DNA of 64,000 bases from Amycolatopsis sulphurea (GCF_002564045.1 NZ_PDJK01000002.1:4154001-4218000); one strand, 5' to 3'. Shown: positions 24,192-33,450, counted from the first letter of the stretch. Notes: generated by a model from the letters alone, not told the origin. A program made the numbers and translations.

Positions 24192-25738
24192 GCCAGCCAT
24201 TGCGCGAAATGGTGCAGCCGGTAACGGAACTCCGCCTTCCACCGCGGCGACGCGAGCACCGGCGTGGCCGGTGGTGGACAGGCTCGCTCATCGTGAATGG
24301 GCACCGGCCGGACGACCTGCGCGATGATCTCGGCCAATTCGGGGACGGAGATCTCGGGTGACTCGATGCCACCCGCCCCATGGCCGTCCACGGCGCTGCT
24401 GACGGCCTCGGCAAGGTCCCAGACATGCCGTGGCCGCAGCACTGCGGGGGCGCCGTCCGGAATGCGCATGGGCTTGCCCCGCAACGAGGCCCACACCAGC
24501 TTCCCGATCACCGAATCCGCCGGGCACCCGGGCCCGTAGAGTTCCCGGTCATCCAGCCGCAGCCGCCCGCCCGCATGGCGCACGACGACGGTGTCCCGTT
24601 CGTCCACTGTGGAGGCGGTCACCGGGTGTCCACGGTCGGTCAGTGCCTGCACGAGATGCTCGCCGAGGGTGCTTTCCGCGCCCTCCACGGTGATCTCCGG
24701 TTTGGTCCGCCGGGGGAGCAGCTCCGCTTCGTGGCCCGCGAGCAGGCCGCGCTCGGCCACTCCGGCGAGCTGATCCTGTACCTCACGGATCACCTGCGGG
24801 GGCGTACTGTTGCTGATTCCCCCGGCCCCGATGGTGCGCAGAGCCTCAGCCGCCACCCCGCGATCGACCTCGCCGTTCGCGTCTCTGGTCAGGACCCCCA
24901 GCGCGTAGGCGGTCAGCCAGGTTCCTTGCACGGCAACGGGATCCAGGCCACGCACCCGAGGAGCGGTCAGCTGCCGCGCGCCCAGACCCGACAGGTACGG
25001 TTCGGTCTCCAGGTGCAGCCAGCGAGGCGGGTCGGCGTGCGGCACCCGGACCACGCACTGGGCCACACCGTTCTTGAAGAACGGCACCGCAGGCAGGGCG
25101 TCGAGCCGTCGGTCCTCCTGCCCGGGACGGTCGTGCGGCCGGTAACACGCGGAGCGGCGCGGTCCACGGAACGCGTTTCCGGCGATGCTGGGTGGGTCGT
25201 CGTGTTCCGCGAGGTTCGGCACGCTGACGAAGCAGGGCACCCCGGCCGCCCGGAGGTACTGGTGCATCAGGATGTCCTCGGGCCAGGCGTCCCACCGCTG
25301 CCGGACGTAGCCGACGTACCCGGCGGCGACCGCGCTAGGCAGAATGAGCGCCGCGCACGGAGTGTATTCATTGACCGCGCGTACCCAGCGCACGCCGGCC
25401 AACGCACCCAGCCGGACCGCGCCGCCGTTGCGCGAGTCCCAGAGCGAGAACAGAGCCAGCGCGGCGCCGGGCATCGCCGCGATCGCTGCCCTGGCCCGGT
25501 CGAACAGGCCCGGCGCAAGGAGCATGTCGTCCTGCACGACGAGGTGATGCGTCGAGCCGGCGGGGATCGACTCGCAGGCCGCCACCATGGTCCGCACGGC
25601 GGTCGGCGGCCCGGTCGGCTCCGGATCCGTGACCACGGTGAGCGCACCGGGCGGGGCCTGCGCAGCGGTCCGGATAGCCGCCTCACCCCGCGAAGGATGA
25701 GTCAGCACCGAACCGCTGAGCACGAACCGGTCGGTCAC
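24152..25738 (-). CDS. Glycosyltransferase-like protein with an extra C-terminal domain
   Basis: 528 residues; GTG 25738 overlaps the upstream stop (GTGA). The N-terminal 200 residues have a GT-A-like pattern: PPGALTVVTDPEPTGPPTAVRTMVAACESI, HLVVQDDMLLAPGLFDRA with a DD pair in the metal position, and DAWPEDILMHQYLRAAGVPCFVSVPNLAEHDD. Residues after about 380 (VVVRHAGGRLRLDDRELYGPG, VWDLAEAVSSAVDG, VPELAEIIAQVVRPVP) resemble the C-terminal part of an NAD-epimerase without its nucleotide-binding start. The donor and acceptor sugars are unknown. It is the most downstream gene of a five-gene coupled operon. Confidence 0.6.
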   Translation of the reverse strand: MTDRFVLSGSVLTHPSRGEAAIRTAAQAPPGALTVVTDPEPTGPPTAVRTMVAACESIPAGSTHHLVVQDDMLLAPGLFDRARAAIAAMPGAALALFSLWDSRNGGAVRLGALAGVRWVRAVNEYTPCAALILPSAVAAGYVGYVRQRWDAWPEDILMHQYLRAAGVPCFVSVPNLAEHDDPPSIAGNAFRGPRRSACYRPHDRPGQEDRRLDALPAVPFFKNGVAQCVVRVPHADPPRWLHLETEPYLSGLGARQLTAPRVRGLDPVAVQGTWLTAYALGVLTRDANGEVDRGVAAEALRTIGAGGISNSTPPQVIREVQDQLAGVAERGLLAGHEAELLPRRTKPEITVEGAESTLGEHLVQALTDRGHPVTASTVDERDTVVVRHAGGRLRLDDRELYGPGCPADSVIGKLVWASLRGKPMRIPDGAPAVLRPRHVWDLAEAVSSAVDGHGAGGIESPEISVPELAEIIAQVVRPVPIHDERACPPPATPVLASPRWKAEFRYRLHHFAQWLAYESEGAGAATST

Positions 25739-27735
25739 GCCAGCCCCGACCAGGACGCCCACTCCGCGACCTGGGCCATGCCCTCGGCCAAGCCGAATCG
25801 CGGGCGGAAGCCCAGCGTTGCCAGACGGCTGGTGTCCACTGTGGTCGGGCTGGCGTAGAACTTCCGATCGGCCTCCGGCCACGCCGCGTTGTCCGGGAGG
25901 TAATGCCGGGGCAGGCGCAGCATGTCCCGGTAGTAGTCGTAGAAGGTGCCCCACGCCACGGATTCCGGTCCGGAGAGCAGCAGCCTCCGGCCGTTCACCC
26001 CATCCGCCTCGGCGAGGAAGACGACCGCTTCCGCGACATCGTGCACATGCACCGCATTGCACACACCGCCTGCTTCGCTGGGCAGGCACGAGTTGTCCTC
26101 GGGCAGCTTGCGCAGCGGCCGGACAGTCCATAGTGGACCACCCGGGCCATACACCACGGTCGGTTGCACGCAGACGACTTCCATCGGGTCGTCGGTCGCC
26201 TGGAGCACTGCCTGCTCGGCGGCGAGCTTTTGGTGCGCATAGGACAGATCGTCCGGCTCGGCGGCGACCAGGGCGGAATCCTCGGTGAGAACCGGTCCGG
26301 CCGCCGGATCGTAGACGCTCATGCTGCTCACGTGCACCAGGCGGCGCACACTGGCCTTCCGCGCAGCGGCCACGACGGCCTTGGTGCCGTCCACACTGAC
26401 CGCCCAGCGGCGCGCCCGGTCGCTGTCGCTGCCGTAGACCGTGTGCACGACGGTATCGCAGCCTTGAACCGCGTCGGCCAGCTCTGTCGCCTCCAGGATG
26501 TCCGGACGCACGAACTCCACGCGTTCACTGTCCCAATGCGCCAGCCTGGCCCATTTCGGCAGCGACCGTCCTAACGCGACAACAGTGGTCTTCTCGTCCC
26601 GCAGCAGCAGGTCCACCACCTGCGCGCCGATGAATCCGGTCGCACCCGTCACCGCGACCCGCCGCGAGCCCCGTGACGCGATCCTTCGCGAGGTCTGCCA
26701 CGGACGGGGCAGGCTCGACACCCGTTCTGCCTGGCAGCGATGGGCAAGCTCGACGCCCATCTCGGCCTCGGCCAGCGTCGCGACCGCAGTGTCCTCCCCG
26801 CGCAGCGCCCGGTCGAACTCGACGAGCTGCCGATGGAACAGCCCGTCGCGGGTGAGCTGGGATGGCCCGAGCGCCGGAACCGCGCCCTCGTCGGTGATGG
26901 CGCCATCGGCATCGCGTGCGACGTAATCCGCCGTCCGTACGGTGCCCACGCTCACCGACGCGGCAGAGCCCTCGATGGTGATCTGGTTCTCCACCCGGCG
27001 CAACCAGCTCAGCTCGATGTCGATGTCGACCCCGCCGGCCCGCAATTCCAGCCGTACCTCGGTGTCCACACCTCCGGCGCGATTGTCGGTGCAGCGCACC
27101 AGCTCGATCTGCGTGCCGAACCAGTGCGTGAGCAGATCGGCCACATGCGGGCTCAGGTCGGTCAGCACCCCGCCGCCGGCCTTGGCATCGAAGGTGAACG
27201 GGCTCAGCACCGGCCAGCCGTACTCCGCACCTTCGCGCCAGCGCACCCGGCGTACCGTGCCGAACCAGCCGGACTCCAGCTTCTGCTTGATCCAGTAGGC
27301 AGCCGGGAAGAACCGCCGGACGTGGGCGGGCACCACCGTCACACCGCCGGCCAGCGCCGCCGCCCGGACTTCGGCGCATTCCTCCACCGTGCGGACGACC
27401 GGTTTTTCCAGCAGCACGTGCTTGCCCGCCCGCGCCAGCATCGCGGTGATCGAAGCGTGCGACGCAGGCCCCGTTGCCACGATCGCCACGTCGATCTCGT
27501 CGAGTGCCGCGCTGATGTCCTGGGTGCACAACGGCAGGGGACCGGGATCGAAGCCCTTCGCTTCCCGCAGCTGCCGGTAACGCGCACCGGCCCGCGCCGC
27601 GTGCTCGGCGGCGCTGTCCGCGAGCACGGTGAGCTGGAACGGCTCCCCGCTGACCAGCGCGGGCAAATGACACCGTTCGGTCACCGCGCCGCAGCCCACG
27701 ATGCCCAGCCGCGGCGGCCGCGTCCCGGCGGTCAT
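25735..27735 (-). CDS. Fusion of Gfo/Idh/MocA oxidoreductase and NAD-dependent epimerase
   Basis: 666 residues; ATG 27735 overlaps the GNAT gene stop (ATGA). Residues 1-345 are a Gfo/Idh/MocA dehydrogenase: PRLGIVGCGAVTERCHLPAL, AIVATGPASHASITAMLARAGKHVLLEKPVVRT with the EKP motif, and SPHVADLLTHWFG. Residues 358-666 are an extended short-chain dehydrogenase: VAVTGATGFIGAQVVDLLL (GATGFIG at 364-370), SMSVYDP and SYAHQKLAAEQ with YxxxK. Each half normally stands alone in nucleotide-sugar or cyclitol modification. Fusion implies two successive redox or epimerisation steps on one sugar-like substrate. Confidence 0.87.
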   Translation of the reverse strand: MTAGTRPPRLGIVGCGAVTERCHLPALVSGEPFQLTVLADSAAEHAARAGARYRQLREAKGFDPGPLPLCTQDISAALDEIDVAIVATGPASHASITAMLARAGKHVLLEKPVVRTVEECAEVRAAALAGGVTVVPAHVRRFFPAAYWIKQKLESGWFGTVRRVRWREGAEYGWPVLSPFTFDAKAGGGVLTDLSPHVADLLTHWFGTQIELVRCTDNRAGGVDTEVRLELRAGGVDIDIELSWLRRVENQITIEGSAASVSVGTVRTADYVARDADGAITDEGAVPALGPSQLTRDGLFHRQLVEFDRALRGEDTAVATLAEAEMGVELAHRCQAERVSSLPRPWQTSRRIASRGSRRVAVTGATGFIGAQVVDLLLRDEKTTVVALGRSLPKWARLAHWDSERVEFVRPDILEATELADAVQGCDTVVHTVYGSDSDRARRWAVSVDGTKAVVAAARKASVRRLVHVSSMSVYDPAAGPVLTEDSALVAAEPDDLSYAHQKLAAEQAVLQATDDPMEVVCVQPTVVYGPGGPLWTVRPLRKLPEDNSCLPSEAGGVCNAVHVHDVAEAVVFLAEADGVNGRRLLLSGPESVAWGTFYDYYRDMLRLPRHYLPDNAAWPEADRKFYASPTTVDTSRLATLGFRPRFGLAEGMAQVAEWASWSGLA

Positions 27736-28487
27736 CGCGACAGCCCGGACTCGTGGACCATCCAGACATTCGGCTCCCAATAGGTGCCCATTTCCGCCTC
27801 CCTGTCGATCCGCACGGTCGCGAGGCCGTGCGGGAATACGTAATCGCCGGTTTCGGGAAAACTCAGGCCGGTCCACGACTCCCATTCCGCGATGGTGCCG
27901 GTGATCAGCGACGACTCCGGAATGGCCGCCGCGACCACCCCGCCGCCGCGCAGGTGAGTGCGAATCCACGGGTCGAACGCGGCCCCGTCCTCGCGGGTCC
28001 AGGACGCGTAACGGCCGATCGGCACCAGCGGGTAGCGGTCCTTCCACGTCGGCCGAAGGGGGACGATCACGTGGCCGAAACCGGCGGCGCGGGCCGTGGA
28101 ACGCAGCGCTTCCAGCATCGTCGTGGCCAGCTTCCGGCCCTGGTGGCGGGGCGCCACCTCGATGCCCAGCGCGCACAGCGTGTTCGGGGCGATCCCGGCG
28201 TCGTGCTCGGCGAAACCGGCGACGATGGCGGCGTCGAGCCCTGGACCCAGGCTCTCGTGGCTGCCGTCCCATCGACACGGAATTCCCCGGGCGGTGGCGA
28301 GCACGTCGTCGGTGTCCGGATCGTGCGACACCAGCTGATAATTGCCGAAAAGCTCGTGCAAACGATCCCAATAGCCGGGGATCACGTCGCCGTGCAGATT
28401 GTATTCCGGCCAGACCCCCTCGAACAGCTCGGGCATCCGTTTCCACAGATCCGGCCGCTCCGTGTAATCGACCGTCTTCAGTGCCAT
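27732..28487 (-). CDS. GNAT-family acetyltransferase
   Basis: 251 residues from ATG 28487, overlapping the upstream gene end by ten bases. The acetyl-CoA-binding region is TLCALGIEVAPRHQGRKLATTMLEALRSTARAAGFGHVIVPLRP, with the typical V-x-P-x-x-Q/R-G-x-G/A pattern (APRHQGRKLA). It is longer than minimal GNAT proteins and has an extra C-terminal region (WESWTGLSFPETGDYVFPHGLATVRID). It is likely an N-acyltransferase acting on an amino sugar or amine of this cluster; the acceptor is unknown. Confidence 0.78.
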   Translation of the reverse strand: MALKTVDYTERPDLWKRMPELFEGVWPEYNLHGDVIPGYWDRLHELFGNYQLVSHDPDTDDVLATARGIPCRWDGSHESLGPGLDAAIVAGFAEHDAGIAPNTLCALGIEVAPRHQGRKLATTMLEALRSTARAAGFGHVIVPLRPTWKDRYPLVPIGRYASWTREDGAAFDPWIRTHLRGGGVVAAAIPESSLITGTIAEWESWTGLSFPETGDYVFPHGLATVRIDREAEMGTYWEPNVWMVHESGLSR

Positions 28488-29284
28488 GTGTCCTCCCCGG
28501 GGCCTTCGCTGATCGAGTACATCGGTCCTTCCGCCCCGTGCACCAGGACCGGCCGTGGCACGGGGTAGTGCGCCATCGCCGCCCGGATCTCCGGCTCCAG
28601 CACGGACATCGCCGCGTGCGGCCGGGCGCGGATCCCGATCTTCCGGTGGTGTGCCAGGGGAAAGGTATTCTCGCCGTGGTAGCTGTACAGATACAGGTGG
28701 CCGTGGCCGCTGATGTGGTGCACCCGGACCTGCTCGTGCAGCTCGATCAGCACGCCCCAGTCCTCGCCGAAATGCTCGTAGCGGCCTGATTCCGGGTACC
28801 GGAAGCGCCGGTCGTTGGTCATCAGCATGGTGCCGGGCAGCAACGGAAACCGGGCCTTCGGCTCCGGCAGGGTCCAATCGATCCAGTACAGGCTTCCGTC
28901 CTGTTCGAACAGTTGCAGATGGTCGCTGAGGAAGCAGGTGTGCGCGTCGTTGCCGAGCAGCTCGCGCACCTGGACCGCCAGCCGGTCCGGGTGACTGCAG
29001 TCGTCGTCGTCCCAGATGCAGACGAGATCGCCCTCGGCCGCGTCGAGCGAGATGTTGCGCAGCGCGCCCAGCCGCAGACCGGGATCGGCGTCGATGATCC
29101 GGACGTCGCTGATCTCGTGCGCCCGCGCCAGATCGGCCAGCCGGGCTCGGTACTCGGCGCCGCCCTGATTGACGATGACCAGCTCGCGGGCGGCATAGCG
29201 CTGCCGGGCGAAGCACCCGATCGCCCTGGCGGCCAGCGCCGGCCGATCCCGGGTGATCATCAGGCAGCTCACCGCAGGGGTCAT
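28478..29284 (-). CDS. Family 2 glycosyltransferase
   Basis: 268 residues from ATG 29284 (MTPAVSCLMITRDRP), which overlaps the methyltransferase stop as ATGA. GT2 hallmarks: VSCLMITRDRPALAARAIGCFARQ, ELVIVNQGG, and the metal-binding acidic run DLVCIWDDDDCSHPDRL. The later GEDWGVLIELHE holds the ED pair expected near the catalytic base. It transfers a sugar from a nucleotide donor; the acceptor is not evident. It is part of the coupled five-gene operon 30126 to 24152. Confidence 0.85.
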   Translation of the reverse strand: MTPAVSCLMITRDRPALAARAIGCFARQRYAARELVIVNQGGAEYRARLADLARAHEISDVRIIDADPGLRLGALRNISLDAAEGDLVCIWDDDDCSHPDRLAVQVRELLGNDAHTCFLSDHLQLFEQDGSLYWIDWTLPEPKARFPLLPGTMLMTNDRRFRYPESGRYEHFGEDWGVLIELHEQVRVHHISGHGHLYLYSYHGENTFPLAHHRKIGIRARPHAAMSVLEPEIRAAMAHYPVPRPVLVHGAEGPMYSISEGPGEDTWH

Positions 29285-30126
29285 TCGATCGCCTCGGCTT
29301 CCCAGACGACGACCACCGGAAGACCGGCCCACGCCGCGTTCGCCGCTTCGGGGATCAGCTCCTCGTAGCCGCCGGGCGCCAGCGGACCGGCGAACAGCGG
29401 CTCATGGCAGGACCGGACGGCGAAGCCGTGCTCCGCGAACGCGGCCAGGTATTCACTGGCGAGATGCGCGTGGTAGCGGATGAACGCCAGCTCCCCGGGC
29501 TTGTGACAGAACAGGGCTGGCCCCTGCAGGAGCACCATCATCGGGTGCACTTCGGTCACGATCAGCCGCCCGCCGGGGCGCAGGACCCGCCGGAACTCGC
29601 CGATCGCCGGACCGATGTCCCTGAGATGGGACAACGCCAGCGCGCACACCGCGAGGTCGACGGTGTGGTCGGTGACCGGGAGCCGCTCCAGGTCGCCGAT
29701 CCGGAACTCGGCCGAAGGTGCCTTCGTTTTCGCCCGCCGCATCATCTCCGGCGACTGGTCGACCCCGATGACCTCATGGCCCCTGGCGACCAGGCCCGTG
29801 GTGTGCCGCCCGGTTCCGCAGGCCGCGTCGAGGGCCCGTCCCGGGGGCAGGCCGGCCAGCAGCCCGTCCACGACGGGTTCTTCGGCGGTCAGGAAGAAAT
29901 TGGGCAGGGAATCGTAGTTCTCCGACCAGACCCGGTAACCGGTGGCGACATCGAGTTCGGACAATGCCTCTTCCGGCGGAATCGCGGCCGTGTCCGGCGC
30001 GGCTATCTTGCTGATCTCCTCGATCCGGGCCGCGATGAAGTCGTCGTTTCCGTCGATTGCGCTGCGCATCAGCGCCAGCCCTTCGACGCCCAGCATGAGT
30101 TCCCGGACGCGTGCCCGATCCGCCAT
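29281..30126 (-). CDS. Class I SAM methyltransferase
   Basis: 281 residues from ATG 30126, with AAAGGGGAAAAA just upstream. The Methyltransf_11-type domain has RALDAACGTGRHTTGLVARGHEVIGVDQSPEMM, IGDLERLPVTDHTVDLAVCALALSHL and EFRRVLRPGGRLIVTE. An N-terminal helical extension of about 80 residues precedes it. It heads the minus-strand five-gene operon and diverges from the dimethylformamidase-like gene 80 bases away, so the two may share a control region. It probably methylates an oxygen or nitrogen of the cluster product. Confidence 0.85.
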   Translation of the reverse strand: MADRARVRELMLGVEGLALMRSAIDGNDDFIAARIEEISKIAAPDTAAIPPEEALSELDVATGYRVWSENYDSLPNFFLTAEEPVVDGLLAGLPPGRALDAACGTGRHTTGLVARGHEVIGVDQSPEMMRRAKTKAPSAEFRIGDLERLPVTDHTVDLAVCALALSHLRDIGPAIGEFRRVLRPGGRLIVTEVHPMMVLLQGPALFCHKPGELAFIRYHAHLASEYLAAFAEHGFAVRSCHEPLFAGPLAPGGYEELIPEAANAAWAGLPVVVVWEAEAIE

Positions 30127-30205
30127 TTTTTCCCCTTTGTGTAGTGGAGTCAGCCATGGCACGATGCTGCTGCCATGTCCTTTCCGGAACCGAACGGAGT
30201 TGTGT

Positions 30206-31600
30206 GTGATCGAGGGCTATTTGTCGCACGAGAGCGTCACTGCCGGTGGGCGGCTTGATATCCATGTCTCCACCGATGCCCCGTTCTTCAAGGTCGATTT
30301 CCACCGGATCGGCGCCGAGCACGAGTTCGCCGGTACCACCGGCTGGCTGCCGGGCAGCCAGGGTCGTGTTCCCGCGCATCCGGACGGTATCGCGGGCCAT
30401 GCCTCGCCCACGGTGGACTGGCGCTGGCCCGCGCATCCGTTCACCATTCCGGTGCAGTGGCGGCCGGGCCTCTATGTCGGCTTCCTCGTGACGTCCGACA
30501 GTACCGGTGATTACGACACGAACGACCTCACCGGGTTTGAAAAGCTGTGTTTCGTCTTGCGGCCGAGGGTACCGGGGAAGAACAGGATTCTCTACAAGAG
30601 GTCCACGTTCACCCGGCACGCCTACAACCGCTCTGACGCGCCCGGAATCGAGCGCGCGAGCAGTCTGTACGACAATCCGGTATACACCCCGCGCGGGCAC
30701 AAGGTGAGTATGCGCCGTCCCGGCCATATCGAAGATGTGGCGTATTGGGACGCCCCCTTCATTGCCTGGCTCGAACGTTCCGGTTACCAGGTCGATTTCT
30801 GCACCGATCTCGATCTGCATGCCGGCCCGGCGCTGCTGTCCTCCTATCGGCTGCTGCTCAGCGTCGGACACGACGAGTACTGGACCGAGCGGATGCGCGA
30901 CGCGGTGGAGGACTTCGTCGGCAGGGGCGGAAATGTCGCCTTCTTCAGCGCCAACACCTGCTGGTGGCGGGTGCATCTCACGGACGGCGACACCGCGTTC
31001 GTGACCGACACCGACCACCCGGTCGGCGACGAGTACCCGCACCTGCCCGCCACCGACCTGTGGTGGGCACCGGACGGCGCCGGGCGGCCCGAGAACACCC
31101 TGACCGGCGTGAGCTTCCGCAACGGCGGAATGTGGCAGTGGCCGGGCGGGTGGCCCGCCGACCGGCCCTGCCCCGGATTCACCGTGCAGCATCCCGGACA
31201 CTGGGTGTTCGAGGGCACCGGGCTGCGGGCCGGCTCCGCGCTCGGCGCCGGCCTGCCGCTGATCGGGTACGAGTGCGACGGCGCCGCTTTCGCCTACGAC
31301 GAACACGGCGTCGCGCGGGCTACCGGCACCGACGGCACCCCGGATTCCTTTCTCATCCTGGGTATCGCGGTCCTGGAGCCGGTCCACGACGACTTCTTCG
31401 ATCTGCGCGCCGGGCACTGGAACTGCGTTTCCCGGGAGGCCGGCGGCACCGGCCCGCGTGCGGCCACCATGGGCGTCCACACCCGCAACGGCACCGTGTT
31501 CACCGCGGCGACGACCGATTGGCCGATGATCGTGGCCCGCGGGGGTGACGCGGCGCTCGACCGCGTCACCCGCAATGTCCTCGACCGGCTCAGCATCTGA
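30206..31600 (+). CDS. N,N-dimethylformamidase large-subunit-like protein
   Basis: 464 residues from GTG 30206. The sequence resembles the large subunit of N,N-dimethylformamidase: N-terminal beta-rich part (GYLSHESVTAGGRLDIHVST), then YDNPVYTPRGHKVSMRRPGH, WLERSGYQVDFCTDLDLHAG, LLLSVGHDEYWTERMRDAVEDFVGRGGNVAFFSANTCWW with the GHDEYW motif, and FRNGGMWQ. Family members hydrolyse amides using an iron-tyrosine centre; many homologues are uncharacterised. It diverges from the methyltransferase gene and overlaps the HAD gene end by 11 bases. An amide-forming or amide-cleaving step in the cluster is plausible. Confidence 0.75.
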   Translation: MIEGYLSHESVTAGGRLDIHVSTDAPFFKVDFHRIGAEHEFAGTTGWLPGSQGRVPAHPDGIAGHASPTVDWRWPAHPFTIPVQWRPGLYVGFLVTSDSTGDYDTNDLTGFEKLCFVLRPRVPGKNRILYKRSTFTRHAYNRSDAPGIERASSLYDNPVYTPRGHKVSMRRPGHIEDVAYWDAPFIAWLERSGYQVDFCTDLDLHAGPALLSSYRLLLSVGHDEYWTERMRDAVEDFVGRGGNVAFFSANTCWWRVHLTDGDTAFVTDTDHPVGDEYPHLPATDLWWAPDGAGRPENTLTGVSFRNGGMWQWPGGWPADRPCPGFTVQHPGHWVFEGTGLRAGSALGAGLPLIGYECDGAAFAYDEHGVARATGTDGTPDSFLILGIAVLEPVHDDFFDLRAGHWNCVSREAGGTGPRAATMGVHTRNGTVFTAATTDWPMIVARGGDAALDRVTRNVLDRLSI

Positions 31601-32300
31601 GTCCTCCGACCAGGTCGGCGACCCCGGCCATGTCCGCGGCCCGCCACACCCCCGGCCGCAGCGGCGGCGGATCCTCCACCACCGCCTGGTCCGGCCGGCA
31701 CAGGTGAATCGCGCGCATGCCCGCGGCCAGCGGCCCCTCTACGTCGGGGACCCACAGATCCCCGACGTAGAGGGCCTCCTCCGGCTGCAGCCCGCACAGC
31801 CGGAGGGTGTGCCGGAAGATGCGCGGGTCGGGTTTACGCATCCCGGCCTGGGCCGAGGGCACGATCGTCTCGAACACCCCGGCCAGTCCCACCTGTTCGA
31901 TCGCCTCGTCGAGATTCCAGTACCAGTTGGAACAGACCGCGATGGTGTAGTCGCGGCGCAGTTCGGTCAGCACGCCGAGCACGTCGTCGTACCGCGCCAT
32001 GGTGAACGTCTTGGTCTCCCGGTCGAGGTCGGCGACGAGCGCCGCCAGCCGGTCCTCCGGCACGCCGCACCGGCGAGCCCGGGCACTGAGCCGGTCCAGT
32101 TCCCAGCGGTGGTACTCCTCGCGGCTGCGCGAAGGCGCCAGGTGCACCTCACCGTCGGCCGGCCCCGCGTCGTTGCGGTCGCCCCACCGGAGCCCGGCCT
32201 CGGGCAGGCCGTGCCGGACGAACACGTCCTGGTGCGGCATCCCCCAGCTGGTGAGCCGGGCGAGTGTGCCGTTGAAATCGAAGACGACGCCCCGGATCAT
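31590..32300 (-). CDS. HAD-superfamily hydrolase
   Basis: 236 residues from ATG 32300. HAD motif I is DFNGTL, keeping the nucleophile Asp but with Asn at the second acid/base position (DxDxT is standard for phosphatases). Motif II is in AVCSNWYWN, motif III/IV in GMRKPDPRIFRHTL and LYVGDLWVPDVEGPLAAG. The Asn change is seen in some non-phosphatase HAD enzymes, so phosphatase activity is not certain. It follows the amidinotransferase by ten bases and is probably co-transcribed with it. In guanidinylated sugar pathways a phosphatase often removes a protecting phosphate. Confidence 0.83.
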   Translation of the reverse strand: MIRGVVFDFNGTLARLTSWGMPHQDVFVRHGLPEAGLRWGDRNDAGPADGEVHLAPSRSREEYHRWELDRLSARARRCGVPEDRLAALVADLDRETKTFTMARYDDVLGVLTELRRDYTIAVCSNWYWNLDEAIEQVGLAGVFETIVPSAQAGMRKPDPRIFRHTLRLCGLQPEEALYVGDLWVPDVEGPLAAGMRAIHLCRPDQAVVEDPPPLRPGVWRAADMAGVADLVGGLRC

Positions 32301-32310
32301 TGCCGCCCGC

Positions 32311-33450
32311 TCAGAATCGCCCGCTGCGGCGGGGGAAGTAGTCCTCCATGCCGCCCTCGCGCTCGATGTCCACTGTGGAGCAGTGCAGGCCGCCGCCGAA
32401 CGGGCCGACCGCGCGGAAGGGCACCGGGACGATCTCGAACCCGAGGGAACTGAGCTGCTCGGCGATGCGTACTTCCTTCTCCTCGACGCAGATCGTGTTC
32501 TGGTCGATGTTGAACATGTTCGCCGCCAGCCACGGGCTGCAGAAGGACAGCCGCGGCAGATGCTCCCAGCTGACCGGCTGCACCGCCTCCACGACCTCCC
32601 AGTCGTTGAGGTGGAAGTACTTCATCAGCTCGTCGTCGGCCAGCCGCTCACCGCAGTGCAGCACCAGGCCGGGGCGCAGCGGCACCCAGGTGGAGTCCAG
32701 GTGCAGGGGATGGGTGTTGGTGGAGGTGACCGCGTGCACCCGCAGGTCCGGGAAGTGCCGCTGGAGCCAGTCGTGGCCCTTCCGGTTGGTGACCAGGGAG
32801 AGCTGGACGAACAGGTCCTTGCCGAACCGGGCGATGTCGGCCGCGTCGAACAGCGGCTCCTCCTCGGTGAGCACCAGATCGTGCCGGGCGACGCGGTCCA
32901 GCTGGTCCTCGGTGCTGAGCGTGTTGTAGTAGTCCCAGAAATCCTCGTGGTAGGAGGCGTCGGTCAACCGGGGCTTGGGCGCGGCCTCCCAGCGCATCGC
33001 GGGATCGTCCTCGAACAGCGACTGCAGCAGCGGCCGGTAGCAGAGGTATTCGAACCAGCGGCTCCGGTAGCTCATCGTGGCTTCGAGGATTTCCGTGCCG
33101 ACCGTGATGAGCACGTCCCGGGGCGGCATGCAGCCGAACATCGAGTCGTGCGTCCAGTCCGGGGTGTGCACCTGCTGGGTGAAGTCGAGGGGAGTGGGCC
33201 GATCGACCCGGATTCCCCGGCGCCGCAGCATTTCGGCGAAGTTGTCGAGCTGCTCGTTCGCCTCCGCGGTCATCTCCTCGGGCATCGGCCCGTAGGTGCC
33301 CAGCGGGAACCCGTCCTCCGGGAAGTCCCGGCGTACGGCGGCCTCGGGCGCCTGCACCACGGTCCCGGTGGCGCGTCCGACGATGGTGTGCCGGAGCGGG
33401 TCCCAGCCGTTCCAGGAGTTGACTCGGGTCAGGTGCTCGGTCGTCGACAC
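32311..33450 (-). CDS. Arginine-type amidinotransferase
   Basis: 379 residues from GTG 33450 behind GGAAAGGACC. It resembles glycine and inosamine-phosphate amidinotransferases: WNGWDPLRHTIVGRA, TPDWTHDSMFGCMPPRDVLITVGTEILEATMSYRSRWFEY, EPLFDAADIARFGKDLFV, HLDSTWVPLRPGLVL, and GGGLHCSTVDIER near the C-terminus with the catalytic cysteine. The enzyme moves the amidino group of arginine onto an amine. The GTEI(L/I)EA...RSR stretch is close to the streptomycin-type StrB group. With a radical SAM gene before and a HAD gene after, it points to a guanidine-bearing product. Confidence 0.88.
   Translation of the reverse strand: MSTTEHLTRVNSWNGWDPLRHTIVGRATGTVVQAPEAAVRRDFPEDGFPLGTYGPMPEEMTAEANEQLDNFAEMLRRRGIRVDRPTPLDFTQQVHTPDWTHDSMFGCMPPRDVLITVGTEILEATMSYRSRWFEYLCYRPLLQSLFEDDPAMRWEAAPKPRLTDASYHEDFWDYYNTLSTEDQLDRVARHDLVLTEEEPLFDAADIARFGKDLFVQLSLVTNRKGHDWLQRHFPDLRVHAVTSTNTHPLHLDSTWVPLRPGLVLHCGERLADDELMKYFHLNDWEVVEAVQPVSWEHLPRLSFCSPWLAANMFNIDQNTICVEEKEVRIAEQLSSLGFEIVPVPFRAVGPFGGGLHCSTVDIEREGGMEDYFPRRSGRF

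Noticed and set aside
25739..26131. N-terminal extension of the glycosyltransferase-like protein with several cysteines
   Set aside because: The cysteine-rich stretch is an out-of-frame reading of the epimerase gene; GTG 25738 gives the usual GTGA overlap.
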